64,000 nucleotides of DNA from positions 1 to 64,000 of the forward strand of contig UQQU01000006.1 of the NCBI GenBank assembly GCA_900543325.1, in the 5' to 3' direction. A program made the translations under genes and the position numbers. How positions within the stretch are numbered: position 1 is the first letter of the stretch; the number at the start of each line of letters is the position of its first letter. This DNA comes from an uncultured Clostridium sp. (GTDB lineage: Bacteria > Bacillota > Clostridia > Clostridiales > Clostridiaceae). This document shows positions 1 through 8,027 of this stretch, piece after piece. Below the pieces are notes generated by a model. The model was not told the origin of the DNA. It made no database searches and saw only the letters and a program-made list of their open reading frames with translations.

Positions 1-55
1 AACCTGCGACCTCATGGTCCCAAACCACGCGCGCTCCCATCTGCGCCACACCCCG
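1..55 (-). tRNA. tRNA-Pro (anticodon TGG), 3' part cut by the window edge
   Basis: Read on the minus strand, the sequence starts CGGGGTGTGGCGCAG, which is the acceptor and D-arm start of a bacterial proline tRNA. A five-pair anticodon stem CGTGG/CCATG follows, with loop TTTGGGA, giving anticodon TGG. The T arm begins at the window edge (GCAGGTT); the rest and the CCA end lie to the left. A sigma-A-type promoter sits about 40 bases upstream. Confidence 0.93.
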
Positions 56-91
56 GCAATCACGTTGCCACATCTCGCAGCGACAATGATT

Positions 92-120
92 ATTCTACAT
101 TATCATTTTTAATACGTCAA
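92..120 (-). promoter_or_regulatory. Sigma-A-type promoter of the tRNA-Pro transcript
   Basis: Minus-strand -35 TTGACG (115-120), 17-base spacer, -10 TAGAAT (92-97). Transcription would start near 85, leaving a leader of about 30 bases that contains a small hairpin (GGCAA/TTGCC at 56-69) just before the mature tRNA 5' end. Confidence 0.7.
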
Positions 121-152
121 TACTTTTTTTTATTTTTTTTTATATTTTTATT

Positions 153-629
153 TTATACCTCTTTTATATATAATATTGGTTCCTTATTATCAATTAAATC
201 AATATAACCTAAAGTCTTATCAAACCTACCCATTCCATGGGAAATGCTACCTGGGTTCATCAATATTAAACCATCATATTCTTCAATAATAGGCAAATGA
301 GAATGGCCAAATAAAACTATATCTGCTCCTACCTCTTTTCCTCTATAATAAATAGAATTATATCCATATTTAACACCATATTTATGTCCGTGGCACATAA
401 ATATTTTCTTACCTTTAATTTCTATTATTCTTTCTTCTGGATATTTGCCATCAAAATCGCAATTTCCCCTAACAGCATATACCTCTCCAGTAAATCCTTC
501 TGTAATTTCATTTAGGTCATTTTCTCCATCACCTAAAAATATCAGTACTTGCGCACTGCTTATTTTTTTCTTTATTTTACTTATACTATTTCTATTACCA
601 TGAGAATCACTTATAACTGCAATAAGCAT
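153..629 (-). CDS. YfcE/MJ0936-family metallophosphoesterase
   Basis: A 158-residue soluble protein of the calcineurin-like phosphoesterase fold, small YfcE/MJ0936 type. The metal-binding signature is visible in order: the D-x-H block in VISDSHGN at the N-terminus, GDGEND, RGNCD, CHGH and GHSH near the C-terminus. Family members hydrolyse phosphodiesters with Mn2+ or similar metals; the natural substrate is usually unknown. I chose the ATG at 629 because GAAAGGA lies 8 bases upstream of it; a longer reading to 656 has no ribosome site and begins in a less plausible peptide. It follows rph and rdgB on the same strand, so it is probably the last gene of that operon, separated by a strong RNA hairpin (660-705). 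Confidence 0.88.
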   Translation of the reverse strand: MLIAVISDSHGNRNSISKIKKKISSAQVLIFLGDGENDLNEITEGFTGEVYAVRGNCDFDGKYPEERIIEIKGKKIFMCHGHKYGVKYGYNSIYYRGKEVGADIVLFGHSHLPIIEEYDGLILMNPGSISHGMGRFDKTLGYIDLIDNKEPILYIKEV

Positions 630-659
630 TATAATCATCCTTTCATTATAAATCATCTA

Positions 660-705
660 AATTGCGCACTACAGTGAAACCTAAACTTTCATGTAATGCA
701 CAATT
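660..705 (-). repeat. Operon-internal RNA hairpin between rdgB and the phosphoesterase
   Basis: A 46-base inverted repeat with a stem of about 19 pairs, one bulged C and a 7-base loop. On the minus strand two positions are G-U wobbles; on the plus strand these become C-A mismatches, so the structure favours RNA of the rph-rdgB operon. No U-tract follows on the minus strand, so it is not a standard terminator. It may stabilise or process the mRNA. Confidence 0.6.
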
Positions 706-723
706 TTTTAATTATAATTTTTA

Positions 724-1326
724 TTAAATTAATATCTCTCTAAGCTTTTTAAGAGCATTTCCTCTATGAGATATCGCATTTTTTTCCTCTGGCGTTGCTT
801 CTCCAAAAGTTTTATTGAATCCTTTATAGAAGAATAATGGATCATATCCAAATCCACCTTCTGTTTTTAATTCCTCTATAATAGTACCTTCAACTTCTCC
901 TCTTACACTCTTAACACTACCATCTTCAAATACTACTGCTATTACACAAACAAATCTAGCACTTCTCTCATTACCTTTAAAGCTCTTCATTTCTTCTAAT
1001 AGTTTAATATTATTATTATAATCATTTCCATGTTCACCTGCATATCTAGCTGAATATACTCCAGGTGCTCCATTTAAACAATCTACTTCTAATCCAGAGT
1101 CATCTGATAGAACTATAAAGTTGCTTTCCCCTTTATTTAATAAATATTCATATATTTCCATTGCCTTCTTTTTAGCATTTTCTTCGAAAGTCAAACCATC
1201 TTCTTCAACTTCTATATTAATATCCATATCCTTTAGTGAATAAACTTCATAAGGACATCCTTTAAGTATTTCTTTTATTTCTTTTATTTTCTTTATATTA
1301 TTACTAGCTAAAATTATTTTTTTCAT
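724..1326 (-). CDS. rdgB: Non-canonical purine NTP pyrophosphatase (RdgB/HAM1 family)
   Basis: A 200-residue cytoplasmic enzyme that hydrolyses XTP, dITP and ITP to the monophosphate and pyrophosphate, keeping deaminated purines out of DNA and RNA. It begins with the family signature ILASNNIKKIKEI and contains SDDSGLEVDCLNGAPGVYSA and the C-terminal GFGYDPLF and ISHRGNALKKL blocks. The start is taken at the ATG at 1326, one base after the rph stop, with GGGGAG formed by the end of rph; the reading from 1344 would overlap rph without need. The arrangement rph-rdgB-phosphoesterase is common in clostridia and suggests translational coupling. Confidence 0.95.
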   Translation of the reverse strand: MKKIILASNNIKKIKEIKEILKGCPYEVYSLKDMDINIEVEEDGLTFEENAKKKAMEIYEYLLNKGESNFIVLSDDSGLEVDCLNGAPGVYSARYAGEHGNDYNNNIKLLEEMKSFKGNERSARFVCVIAVVFEDGSVKSVRGEVEGTIIEELKTEGGFGYDPLFFYKGFNKTFGEATPEEKNAISHRGNALKKLREILI

Positions 1327-1327
1327 A

Positions 1328-2071
1328 CTACTCCCCTGTTCCAATCCATAAAGAATCCATTTTTAAACATTCCTTTTGTAACTGAATCATTTGTTTTATT
1401 CCTTTTTCAGCTAAATCTAATAATTCATTTAATTCTTTTCTATTAAACGGTGCCTCTTCTCCTGTACCTTGAATTTCTACAAATTCACCTTCATCAGTTC
1501 CAATAACATTCATATCAACTCTTGCTGTTGAATCCTCTTCGTAACATAAGTCAAGTAACTTTTCTTCTCCAACAATACCTACGCTTGTTGCACATAAAAA
1601 TTTTCTAATAGGATATACTTTAAATGGTCTTTGTTTATGAAGCTTATTCATAGCATCAACTAATGCAACAAAAGCACCACAAATAGAAGTAGTTCTTGTT
1701 CCACCATCTGCCTGAATTACATCACAATCTATCCAAATAGTTTTTTCTCCTAATGCTTTCAAATCCACAACAGATCTTAATGCTCTTCCTATCAATCTTT
1801 GTATCTCCATAGTTCTACCATCAACCTTTAGTCTTGATATATCTCTAGGTTTTCTTGTTGAAGTAGAACGTGGAAGCATATTATATTCCGCTGTTATCCA
1901 CCCTTCTCCAGTACCTTTTAAAAAGGGAGGAACTTTCTCTTCTATTGATGCAGTACAAATTACCTTAGTATCTCCAACTTCAATTAAAACTGATCCCTCT
2001 GCATGTTTTATATAATTTCTAGTTATTTTTGCATGTCTAATTTGATCATTCTTTCTTCCGTCACTTCTCAT
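1328..2071 (-). CDS. rph: Ribonuclease PH
   Basis: A 247-residue phosphorolytic 3'-5' exoribonuclease that trims tRNA 3' ends and takes part in rRNA turnover; it forms a hexameric ring. The start MRSDGR, the GWITAEYNMLPRST block and the QADGGTRTTSI motif (about residues 119-129) are typical, and the length matches the family (about 240-250). The ATG at 2071 is preceded by GGAGGAG. It is the first gene of a three-gene operon; the region to 2194 separates it from a divergent plus-strand gene and must hold both promoters, though I do not see a clear -35/-10 pair. Confidence 0.96.
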   Translation of the reverse strand: MRSDGRKNDQIRHAKITRNYIKHAEGSVLIEVGDTKVICTASIEEKVPPFLKGTGEGWITAEYNMLPRSTSTRKPRDISRLKVDGRTMEIQRLIGRALRSVVDLKALGEKTIWIDCDVIQADGGTRTTSICGAFVALVDAMNKLHKQRPFKVYPIRKFLCATSVGIVGEEKLLDLCYEEDSTARVDMNVIGTDEGEFVEIQGTGEEAPFNRKELNELLDLAEKGIKQMIQLQKECLKMDSLWIGTGE

Positions 2072-2194
2072 TTATAACTCCTCCATTTTAACAATTGCTT
2101 ATATATATAAATTTCTCCTTTTTTTAAAAATAATGCAACAAATTCTCACTCTACTCATAATATTAATATAAGGATTAATTAAGAGGTGAAAAAT

Positions 2195-3844
2195 TTGAGA
2201 TATATTGGGCCATTTTTTAGAATGAACAGCCTTTCTGAAAAGGAAATTAACGGACAACTTTTTTATTTATCTAAAGAAGCAGTAAAAACTATTGTACTAA
2301 ACTCAAGATGCGGTTTAGTCTCTCAAATAAAAAAGTATAATAAATTATATTCCTCAATTGATATTACCACAAATAGTAATTTTTCTCCACTATTATGTGT
2401 ATATAGAAAGGCTTCTCCTACCTTTATTCATAGTAAAAATTCAAACGGATTTGATGAAGAAACTTTTAAAAAGGAAATCAACCCAGGTACTAATGCATTA
2501 ATGTCATTATGCCTATTAGAATTATTAGACTACTATAGAAGTTTTGAAAATATAGACAAAAACATTTATTCAATAAATGAAATATATAGAAACCTAACAA
2601 AGGATCAGCTTGATTTTTATTCAACCCATTTAAGAAATAGGGAAGGCGTATTTGTAGATAAGAAAAACCTATTAGAAAATAACACTAAAAACTTTAATTT
2701 GGTTGATAAAGATAAGAAATTTAAATTTTCTGATCAAGCATTTATGATGCTTGCATATTATTTATACTCTATAAAGAATCCTAATGATGAATCTTCTGAT
2801 TCATATAAGGAATTTTCAGAACAAATTTTAAAGATGTTTTGTGATTTTAAGGATCAAATTTATGATTGCTCATTAGACGAGGTGTGTAAAGTTCTATTAT
2901 CATTAAATATTCTCTATAGCTATAATGATAATAATAACGATGAATTAAAAGATTTAATTATAGATCTTGCTGATTATGCTATGTGTAAATTCGATGAAAA
3001 AGATTATTATATTGATTCATTAGACACAGCTTCTTTATGTTCTATAGTTTTAACTTTGTCTTATAAACATACAAAAATACTAACCTTTTCAGAAAAGACA
3101 ACAGAAATTATAAATAGACTATATACGTTATATGATGAGGATAAAGGTGCTTTTTATAAGCTTTCTTCAAAGAAGGAAATTAAATATTCATGCTTTGATA
3201 TTACATTCTATATTTTAGCTTTTATTATTTATCAAAGCATAATTAGTAATTCTAATGAATATAAAGTTATGATATCTACAATATATAAAAAATTTATTAT
3301 TAATTCCGGTCTAATAACAAGCTGGCCAGAAGCTCCAACTTTAGATGATTATGAAAGATATCGTGGATTTAGTTTAAATTCTAATGACATGGTTGATGAA
3401 AGCTACTTTAGAATGCCTAATATCCCTACTCCCGAGAGTACTGGCAACGCGCCTATATTCAATAAATATATAACTTACAACAAACGTAAAGACTCTTTTT
3501 CTATTAGTAAAAATACATTCGATAGCTATAGAAATTTCTTAAATTTCTTTTTACTTATTCATTTTTTTAAAAATGAATATATGGATGAATTAGGTTTACT
3601 AGAAGATAGAACTAATCCTATTTCTGAAGTTAATTCATTACAAGAAGAATCAATTGATGATGTTAAATCTACTTCTGATATAACTATTGAAACCGAAGAT
3701 ATTATTGAAAGTCCTGTTAATGCTTCTATGGAAGTCATTGACATTATGCCTGAAGAAGTAACAATTAATGAAGAAGTTAAAGAAATACCTGCAAAAACCG
3801 TAGATACATCTAATTCAGATACCATAGAATCTGATAAAGATTAA
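2195..3844 (+). CDS. Unrecognised helical protein with an acidic C-terminal tail
   Basis: A 549-residue protein I cannot assign to a family. It has no signal peptide or membrane segment, so it is probably cytoplasmic. Residues about 90-460 look like repeated amphipathic helix pairs (for example LMSLCLLELLDYY, MMLAYYLYSI, LDTASLCSIVLTLSY), reminiscent of an alpha/alpha toroid but without recognisable catalytic residues. The last 70 residues are rich in Glu, Asp, Ser and Thr and probably disordered. The TTG at 2195 is preferred because AGAGGTG lies 6 bases before it; a GTG at 2186 lies inside that ribosome site and would add three residues. The gene stands alone on the plus strand and ends at a terminator at 3876. 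Confidence 0.7.
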   Translation: MRYIGPFFRMNSLSEKEINGQLFYLSKEAVKTIVLNSRCGLVSQIKKYNKLYSSIDITTNSNFSPLLCVYRKASPTFIHSKNSNGFDEETFKKEINPGTNALMSLCLLELLDYYRSFENIDKNIYSINEIYRNLTKDQLDFYSTHLRNREGVFVDKKNLLENNTKNFNLVDKDKKFKFSDQAFMMLAYYLYSIKNPNDESSDSYKEFSEQILKMFCDFKDQIYDCSLDEVCKVLLSLNILYSYNDNNNDELKDLIIDLADYAMCKFDEKDYYIDSLDTASLCSIVLTLSYKHTKILTFSEKTTEIINRLYTLYDEDKGAFYKLSSKKEIKYSCFDITFYILAFIIYQSIISNSNEYKVMISTIYKKFIINSGLITSWPEAPTLDDYERYRGFSLNSNDMVDESYFRMPNIPTPESTGNAPIFNKYITYNKRKDSFSISKNTFDSYRNFLNFFLLIHFFKNEYMDELGLLEDRTNPISEVNSLQEESIDDVKSTSDITIETEDIIESPVNASMEVIDIMPEEVTINEEVKEIPAKTVDTSNSDTIESDKD

Positions 3845-3875
3845 TTAAATATTAGTTTACTCAAAATAGGAGGAC

Positions 3876-3920
3876 AATCAAGGAACTATGTTTATTCCTT
3901 GGTTATTCCTTTTATTTTTT
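3876..3920 (+). terminator. Rho-independent terminator after the helical protein
   Basis: Stem AATCAAGGAA/TTCCTTGGTT with a 9-base loop (3876-3904), followed by a T-rich run on the plus strand. It lies between two convergent genes and may also stop the minus-strand gene ending at 3912. Confidence 0.75.
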
Positions 3921-5405
3921 TATACTTTTAAAGTCTATATTGCCATTTCCATCTAATATACTGCTATCAACAGTACTATCAACAGCTATTGTATTATTAT
4001 AAAATAATAATGGTAGTATCCTATAATTATTAAATAAGTCTTCCTCTATTTCTGCAAATAACTCTTCCTTTTCAGCCTTTGAGTTTGAATTATTTATCAT
4101 TTCTCTTTGCTCTTTTGGAATAAAACTAGAAATAGTATTTAAAAGTTGCTCATCATCATCTAATTTTGCATAAACATTAACTAATGCAATATCATAGTAA
4201 TTTTTTTCACTAATTAAATTCATATCTTCTTCTGATAATAAATTAGCTACAATTGTAATATCAGTATTATTATTAAACCAATTATATATATAGCTAGTTA
4301 TATCTTTATTTTCAAGACTTTCTTTAGCTACTAGAACTATCTTAGATGGCATAGTTATGTCTTTTTCAGTATTTACCATAACATTTCTACTTTGAAGCTT
4401 AGTTAAATCATCTTTATCTTCTCTGAAATAACTGCACTCTGCTAATTCAACTAATATATTGTTTTGATTTTGATATTCCTCTATAGCCTCATTCACTAAC
4501 CTATAAATTTCATTTTTTACCTCATTAGAAAAATTTGAATTATTTACATTAAAGGCTAAATATAATGCTTCATTTGATGGGGATTCTATTAGCTTTCCCT
4601 CTTTTTTCAATCTTTCTAACTGACTTTTAGGTGGGTTTATTACAATGTCCCTATCTCCTATTTCAAATGCTGCCAATGCTAAATCTTCACTCTCATCTTT
4701 AACTAAATATATTGTTTGCGCTAACTCTGCACTAGCCTTACTACTTCTTTTTAGTATAATCTCACTTTCATTTATACTATCAATATAATACTCTCCAGAA
4801 TAAGGAATATTTTTATAATTTAAAGCTATATCTTCCCAAAACAAAACATCCTTTCTTAATCTATATTGCGGCTTTGTTAACTCTTCTATAAATCCATCAT
4901 CCCTTGAATTCAGTCTTATTTTTATGCTACTTTCATCAAAAGTAATTGCAACTGTTTCACTAAAGCTTTTATCGCTTTCTAAATAATCTTTTACTCCAAA
5001 AACATTTAATAATGCTGATATTTCATTATCCTCTGTAATCACTTCTCTAAAAAATGAGACAATATCTTCTGGTGTTATCTTATTTCCATCACTCCAATAT
5101 ACATCATCTCTTATTTTGAAAACATATTCCAATCCATCATCATTCACTTCATAACTTTCTGCTAATGAAGGTTGTATATTTCCTTCTGAATCAAGTTCTA
5201 CCAATCCTTTGCTAGTTGCACAAACTATATCTTGTTGCCTTTTATCTAAATCTCCTATAGATTTTAAATTTGTTGGTATACTATTTATTGAATAAACAAT
5301 ATCAGCAGTATTACTTGAAGTTTGTTGTGACGTTCTATCTATAAAACTCAATAAAATAACTATAGTCACAATAGAAATGGAAATAGTTAATATTATTTTT
5401 TTCAA
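3912..5405 (-). CDS. Family-5 extracellular solute-binding protein, solitary
   Basis: A 497-residue protein of the SBP_bac_5 family (OppA/DppA type), which binds peptides or other solutes outside the membrane for an ABC importer. The N-terminal lobe pattern is clear: ATSKGLVELD, PSLAESYEV, VYWSDGNKITPEDIV. It starts with a hydrophobic segment of about 20 residues (residues 4-22), but no lipobox cysteine is present: the segment ends LLSFIDRT. It may be membrane-anchored or cut by another peptidase. The start codon is TTG at 5405 with AAGGAG at good spacing. No permease or ATPase genes are near, so it either serves a distant transporter or has become a sensor or chaperone. Confidence 0.85.
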   Translation of the reverse strand: MKKIILTISISIVTIVILLSFIDRTSQQTSSNTADIVYSINSIPTNLKSIGDLDKRQQDIVCATSKGLVELDSEGNIQPSLAESYEVNDDGLEYVFKIRDDVYWSDGNKITPEDIVSFFREVITEDNEISALLNVFGVKDYLESDKSFSETVAITFDESSIKIRLNSRDDGFIEELTKPQYRLRKDVLFWEDIALNYKNIPYSGEYYIDSINESEIILKRSSKASAELAQTIYLVKDESEDLALAAFEIGDRDIVINPPKSQLERLKKEGKLIESPSNEALYLAFNVNNSNFSNEVKNEIYRLVNEAIEEYQNQNNILVELAECSYFREDKDDLTKLQSRNVMVNTEKDITMPSKIVLVAKESLENKDITSYIYNWFNNNTDITIVANLLSEEDMNLISEKNYYDIALVNVYAKLDDDEQLLNTISSFIPKEQREMINNSNSKAEKEELFAEIEEDLFNNYRILPLLFYNNTIAVDSTVDSSILDGNGNIDFKSIKK

Positions 5406-5514
5406 ATTAATTTCTCCTTTCTACATACTTTTTAATAATTATAGCCATAATTATTAAGAATTAATCTTTCAAACTATAAGTTAATATTTTTTATAGCATT
5501 ATTTCCAATTTATG

Positions 5515-5600
5515 ATATAATCTTTTAAGTAAGATTCAAAATTTTATATTTTGTCAATCAAACTTACTCATCGCATAAAAAGATGAGTTCCCTTTTATAA
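5515..5600 (+). promoter_or_regulatory. Possible promoter and structured leader of the 5.6-kb membrane protein gene
   Basis: TATAAT near 5515-5520 has no good -35. Downstream are a weak stem TAAGT/ACTTA and a 7-pair stem ACTCATC/GATGAGT (5566-5588) whose arms adjoin. A ribosome site TGGAGGT precedes the ATG at 5621. No known leader class is recognised. Confidence 0.35.
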
Positions 5601-5620
5601 AATTATGGAGGTACTAAAAC

Positions 5621-5905
5621 ATGACAACTGCAATGCAAGTAGTTCAAATAATTTTCCAATCAGTAGCTATTATTTTTATGATTTGCTTTATGTTTATTGG
5701 AATATGGTCTTTCATAGCTTTTCTTAAAATAGCTAAGAATCAACGAATTCAAACTTTTTTACTTGAAAAAATAAATAAAAGTATTTCATCACTTGAAAAA
5801 GCAACAAGTAAAGATGAAACTTCTTTAGATACAGATTTTTTAATGGAAGATTTAATACCTAATGAAGATGATAACATTATAAAATTCGATGATAATATAA
5901 AATAA
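5621..5905 (+). CDS. Small single-pass membrane protein, unknown function
   Basis: A 94-residue protein with one long hydrophobic segment (about residues 8-36, IIFMICFMFIGIWSFIAFL) and a charged, acidic C-terminal half ending in Asp/Glu/Asn-rich sequence. It has no cysteine pairs or catalytic motifs. The ATG at 5621 has TGGAGGT about 8 bases upstream, so translation is well supported. It stands alone, is preceded by a short structured leader, and ends at a strong bidirectional terminator shared with ligA. I do not recognise the family. Confidence 0.75.
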   Translation: MTTAMQVVQIIFQSVAIIFMICFMFIGIWSFIAFLKIAKNQRIQTFLLEKINKSISSLEKATSKDETSLDTDFLMEDLIPNEDDNIIKFDDNIK

Positions 5906-5948
5906 AAAAAAGTAGTTATAATTTTTTTTAATTTATAACTACTTTTTT
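5906..5948. terminator. Bidirectional terminator between the membrane protein gene and ligA
   Basis: Inverted repeat of about 15 pairs (AAAAGTAGTTATAA/TTATAACTACTTTT) flanked by A- and T-runs, so it can act on both strands. It separates convergent genes. Confidence 0.85.
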
Positions 5949-5957
5949 TATTTTATA

Positions 5958-7943
5958 TTAAATCATTTTTTCAAATTCTTCTTCTGATAATATAGTAACT
6001 CCTAAATCTTGAGCCTTAGTTAATTTAGATCCAGCCTCTTCTCCAGCTATAACATAATCTGTCTTTTTGCTTACACTTCCAGAAACCTTAGCACCCAATG
6101 ATTCAAGTTTAGCTTTTATCTCACCTCTAGAGTAATTTTGTAAAGTTCCTGTAACTACTACAGTTTTACCATTAAATGAACTTTCCACTATAACTTGCTC
6201 CTTAAATGAAGGATTTACTCCAAGCTTTAATAATTCATCTATAGTATCTAATACCTTCTCCTCATGGAAAAACTCTAAAACACATTTAGCTACTATATCA
6301 CCAACATCTTGTACAGATACTAGCTCATCAAAAGTGGCACTCTTTAATCCATCTATTGATTTAAATTTATTAACTAAATCTTTAGCAGTTTTAACACCAA
6401 CATTCGGAATTCCTAATGCATATATAAACCTATATAGTTCAGGTGTCTTACTTCTTTCTACTGCATCTAATAAATTCTGAGCCTTCTTTGGTCCAAATTT
6501 ATCTAAAGTTAATAATTTTTCGTAATCTAGCTTATATAAATCCGCAATTGATCTTATATCAAGCTTTTCAAATAACTGTTCTGCTGTTTTTTCTGAAAAA
6601 CCTTCAATATTCATAGCATCTCTACAAGCAAAATGAACTATACTTTTTACCATTTGAGGTTTACATGATAATGTATTTTCACAAAAATAGTGAGCTCCAT
6701 CTAAAACTAAATGACTTCCACAAGCTGGACAAGTCTCTGGTACTCTAATTTCAATAGCATTTTCTAAGCTTGATTCAACAACTCCCATAATTTCTGGAAT
6801 AACATCATTAGATCTTCTAATAAATACATCTGCACCTATCATTACACCTTTTCTTTTAATATCATCCATATTGTTAAGAGTTGCTCTCTTAACTGTAACT
6901 CCAGCAAGTTCAACTGGTTCAAGTATTGCTGTAGGTCCAACTCTACCACTTCTACCAACATTCCATTCAACGTCTAAAAGTTTAGTTGTAGCTTCCTGAG
7001 CTTCAAACTTAAATGCAATTGCCCATTTAGGGAACTTAACTGTATATCCTAGAAGTTCTCTTGTTCTTATATCATCAATAGCAATAACAACTCCATCAAT
7101 ATCATAATTTAAATCAAATCTCATATCTTTGATTTCATTTATATATTTTTCTACTTCTTCTAAAGTAGTCGCATATCTTATATACTCATCCATTGGAAGA
7201 CCTTTTTCTTTTATGAAGTTAAGCATTTCCTCATAAGTTTTGAAGTTTTGTCCTTCCTTATAACCTACATCATAAAAGAATGCAGAAAGTCCCCTTCTAG
7301 CTGTTTCTTTGACATTTAGATTTCTTAAAGCTCCAGCAGCACCATTTCTTAAATTTTTAAGTGGTGTTTCTGCTGTAGCATTATATTTATCAAAAGCTTC
7401 AACAGTCATTATTGCTTCACCATGAACTTCAAACAAATCACCACTTGAAGTCTTTAATGGAATCTCCTTTATTGTCTTAACTTGAGCTGTTACTTCTTCC
7501 CCAGTTTCACCATTTCCTCTTGTTGCAGCAGTTTGAAGAATTCCATCTTCATTATATGTTAAGTTAATAGTTAATCCATCAAATTTCTTTGTTATAACAT
7601 ATCTAAGCTCAGGTAAATTTTCACCCCTAGAATTCATTTCATTTACAAACTTAACATTTCTATTATGCCAGTCTTTTATTTCATCAAAACTTTGAGCCTT
7701 GTCTAAACTCCAAAGTCTTGCTTTATGAGTATATTTATTAAACCCTTGAAGAACTACATCACCCACTCTTTGAGTTGGTGAATAAGGTAATACGTATCCT
7801 GTTTCTTCTTCTAAAGCTTTTAATTCATCATATTTGCTATCATACTCTTTATCAGATACCGATGGGTTATCTAAAGAATAGTATTCATAGGAATATTTAT
7901 TTAAAAGTTCAACTAATTCTTCTACACGAACCTTCTTATCCAT
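5958..7943 (-). CDS. ligA: NAD+-dependent DNA ligase
   Basis: A 661-residue replicative and repair ligase that seals nicks using NAD+ as AMP donor. The order is complete: Ia domain (SYEYYSLDNP, residues 18-27), adenylation domain with active-site Lys120 in KKFDG, OB fold, a four-cysteine zinc finger near residues 405-430 (CPACGSH and CENTLSC), helix-hairpin-helix region, and a C-terminal BRCT domain (about 585-661, GKTVVVTGTL). Length is normal for the family. It lies 84 bases downstream of pcrA on the same strand and is probably co-transcribed with it; a small hairpin sits between the two. Confidence 0.98.
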   Translation of the reverse strand: MDKKVRVEELVELLNKYSYEYYSLDNPSVSDKEYDSKYDELKALEEETGYVLPYSPTQRVGDVVLQGFNKYTHKARLWSLDKAQSFDEIKDWHNRNVKFVNEMNSRGENLPELRYVITKKFDGLTINLTYNEDGILQTAATRGNGETGEEVTAQVKTIKEIPLKTSSGDLFEVHGEAIMTVEAFDKYNATAETPLKNLRNGAAGALRNLNVKETARRGLSAFFYDVGYKEGQNFKTYEEMLNFIKEKGLPMDEYIRYATTLEEVEKYINEIKDMRFDLNYDIDGVVIAIDDIRTRELLGYTVKFPKWAIAFKFEAQEATTKLLDVEWNVGRSGRVGPTAILEPVELAGVTVKRATLNNMDDIKRKGVMIGADVFIRRSNDVIPEIMGVVESSLENAIEIRVPETCPACGSHLVLDGAHYFCENTLSCKPQMVKSIVHFACRDAMNIEGFSEKTAEQLFEKLDIRSIADLYKLDYEKLLTLDKFGPKKAQNLLDAVERSKTPELYRFIYALGIPNVGVKTAKDLVNKFKSIDGLKSATFDELVSVQDVGDIVAKCVLEFFHEEKVLDTIDELLKLGVNPSFKEQVIVESSFNGKTVVVTGTLQNYSRGEIKAKLESLGAKVSGSVSKKTDYVIAGEEAGSKLTKAQDLGVTILSEEEFEKMI

Positions 7944-7974
7944 TTAACTCATCCCTTCTTCATCTACAAATTAA

Positions 7975-8020
7975 AAGTGGTAAGCCAAGAGTTTCATCTT
8001 AAGCCTCCCACTTGTCACTT
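7975..8020 (-). repeat. Hairpin between pcrA and ligA
   Basis: Outer stem AAGTGG/CCACTT followed, after one mismatch, by a five-pair inner stem with G-U wobbles that fit only the minus-strand RNA. There is no U-tract. It lies in the 84-base gap of the pcrA-ligA operon. Confidence 0.4.
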
Positions 8021-8027
8021 ATAACTC

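Noticed and set aside
3559..3825. Minus-strand frame of 88 codons
   Set aside because: Antisense to the acidic tail of the helical protein gene; its Ser/Ile-rich sequence is a reverse-complement artefact.
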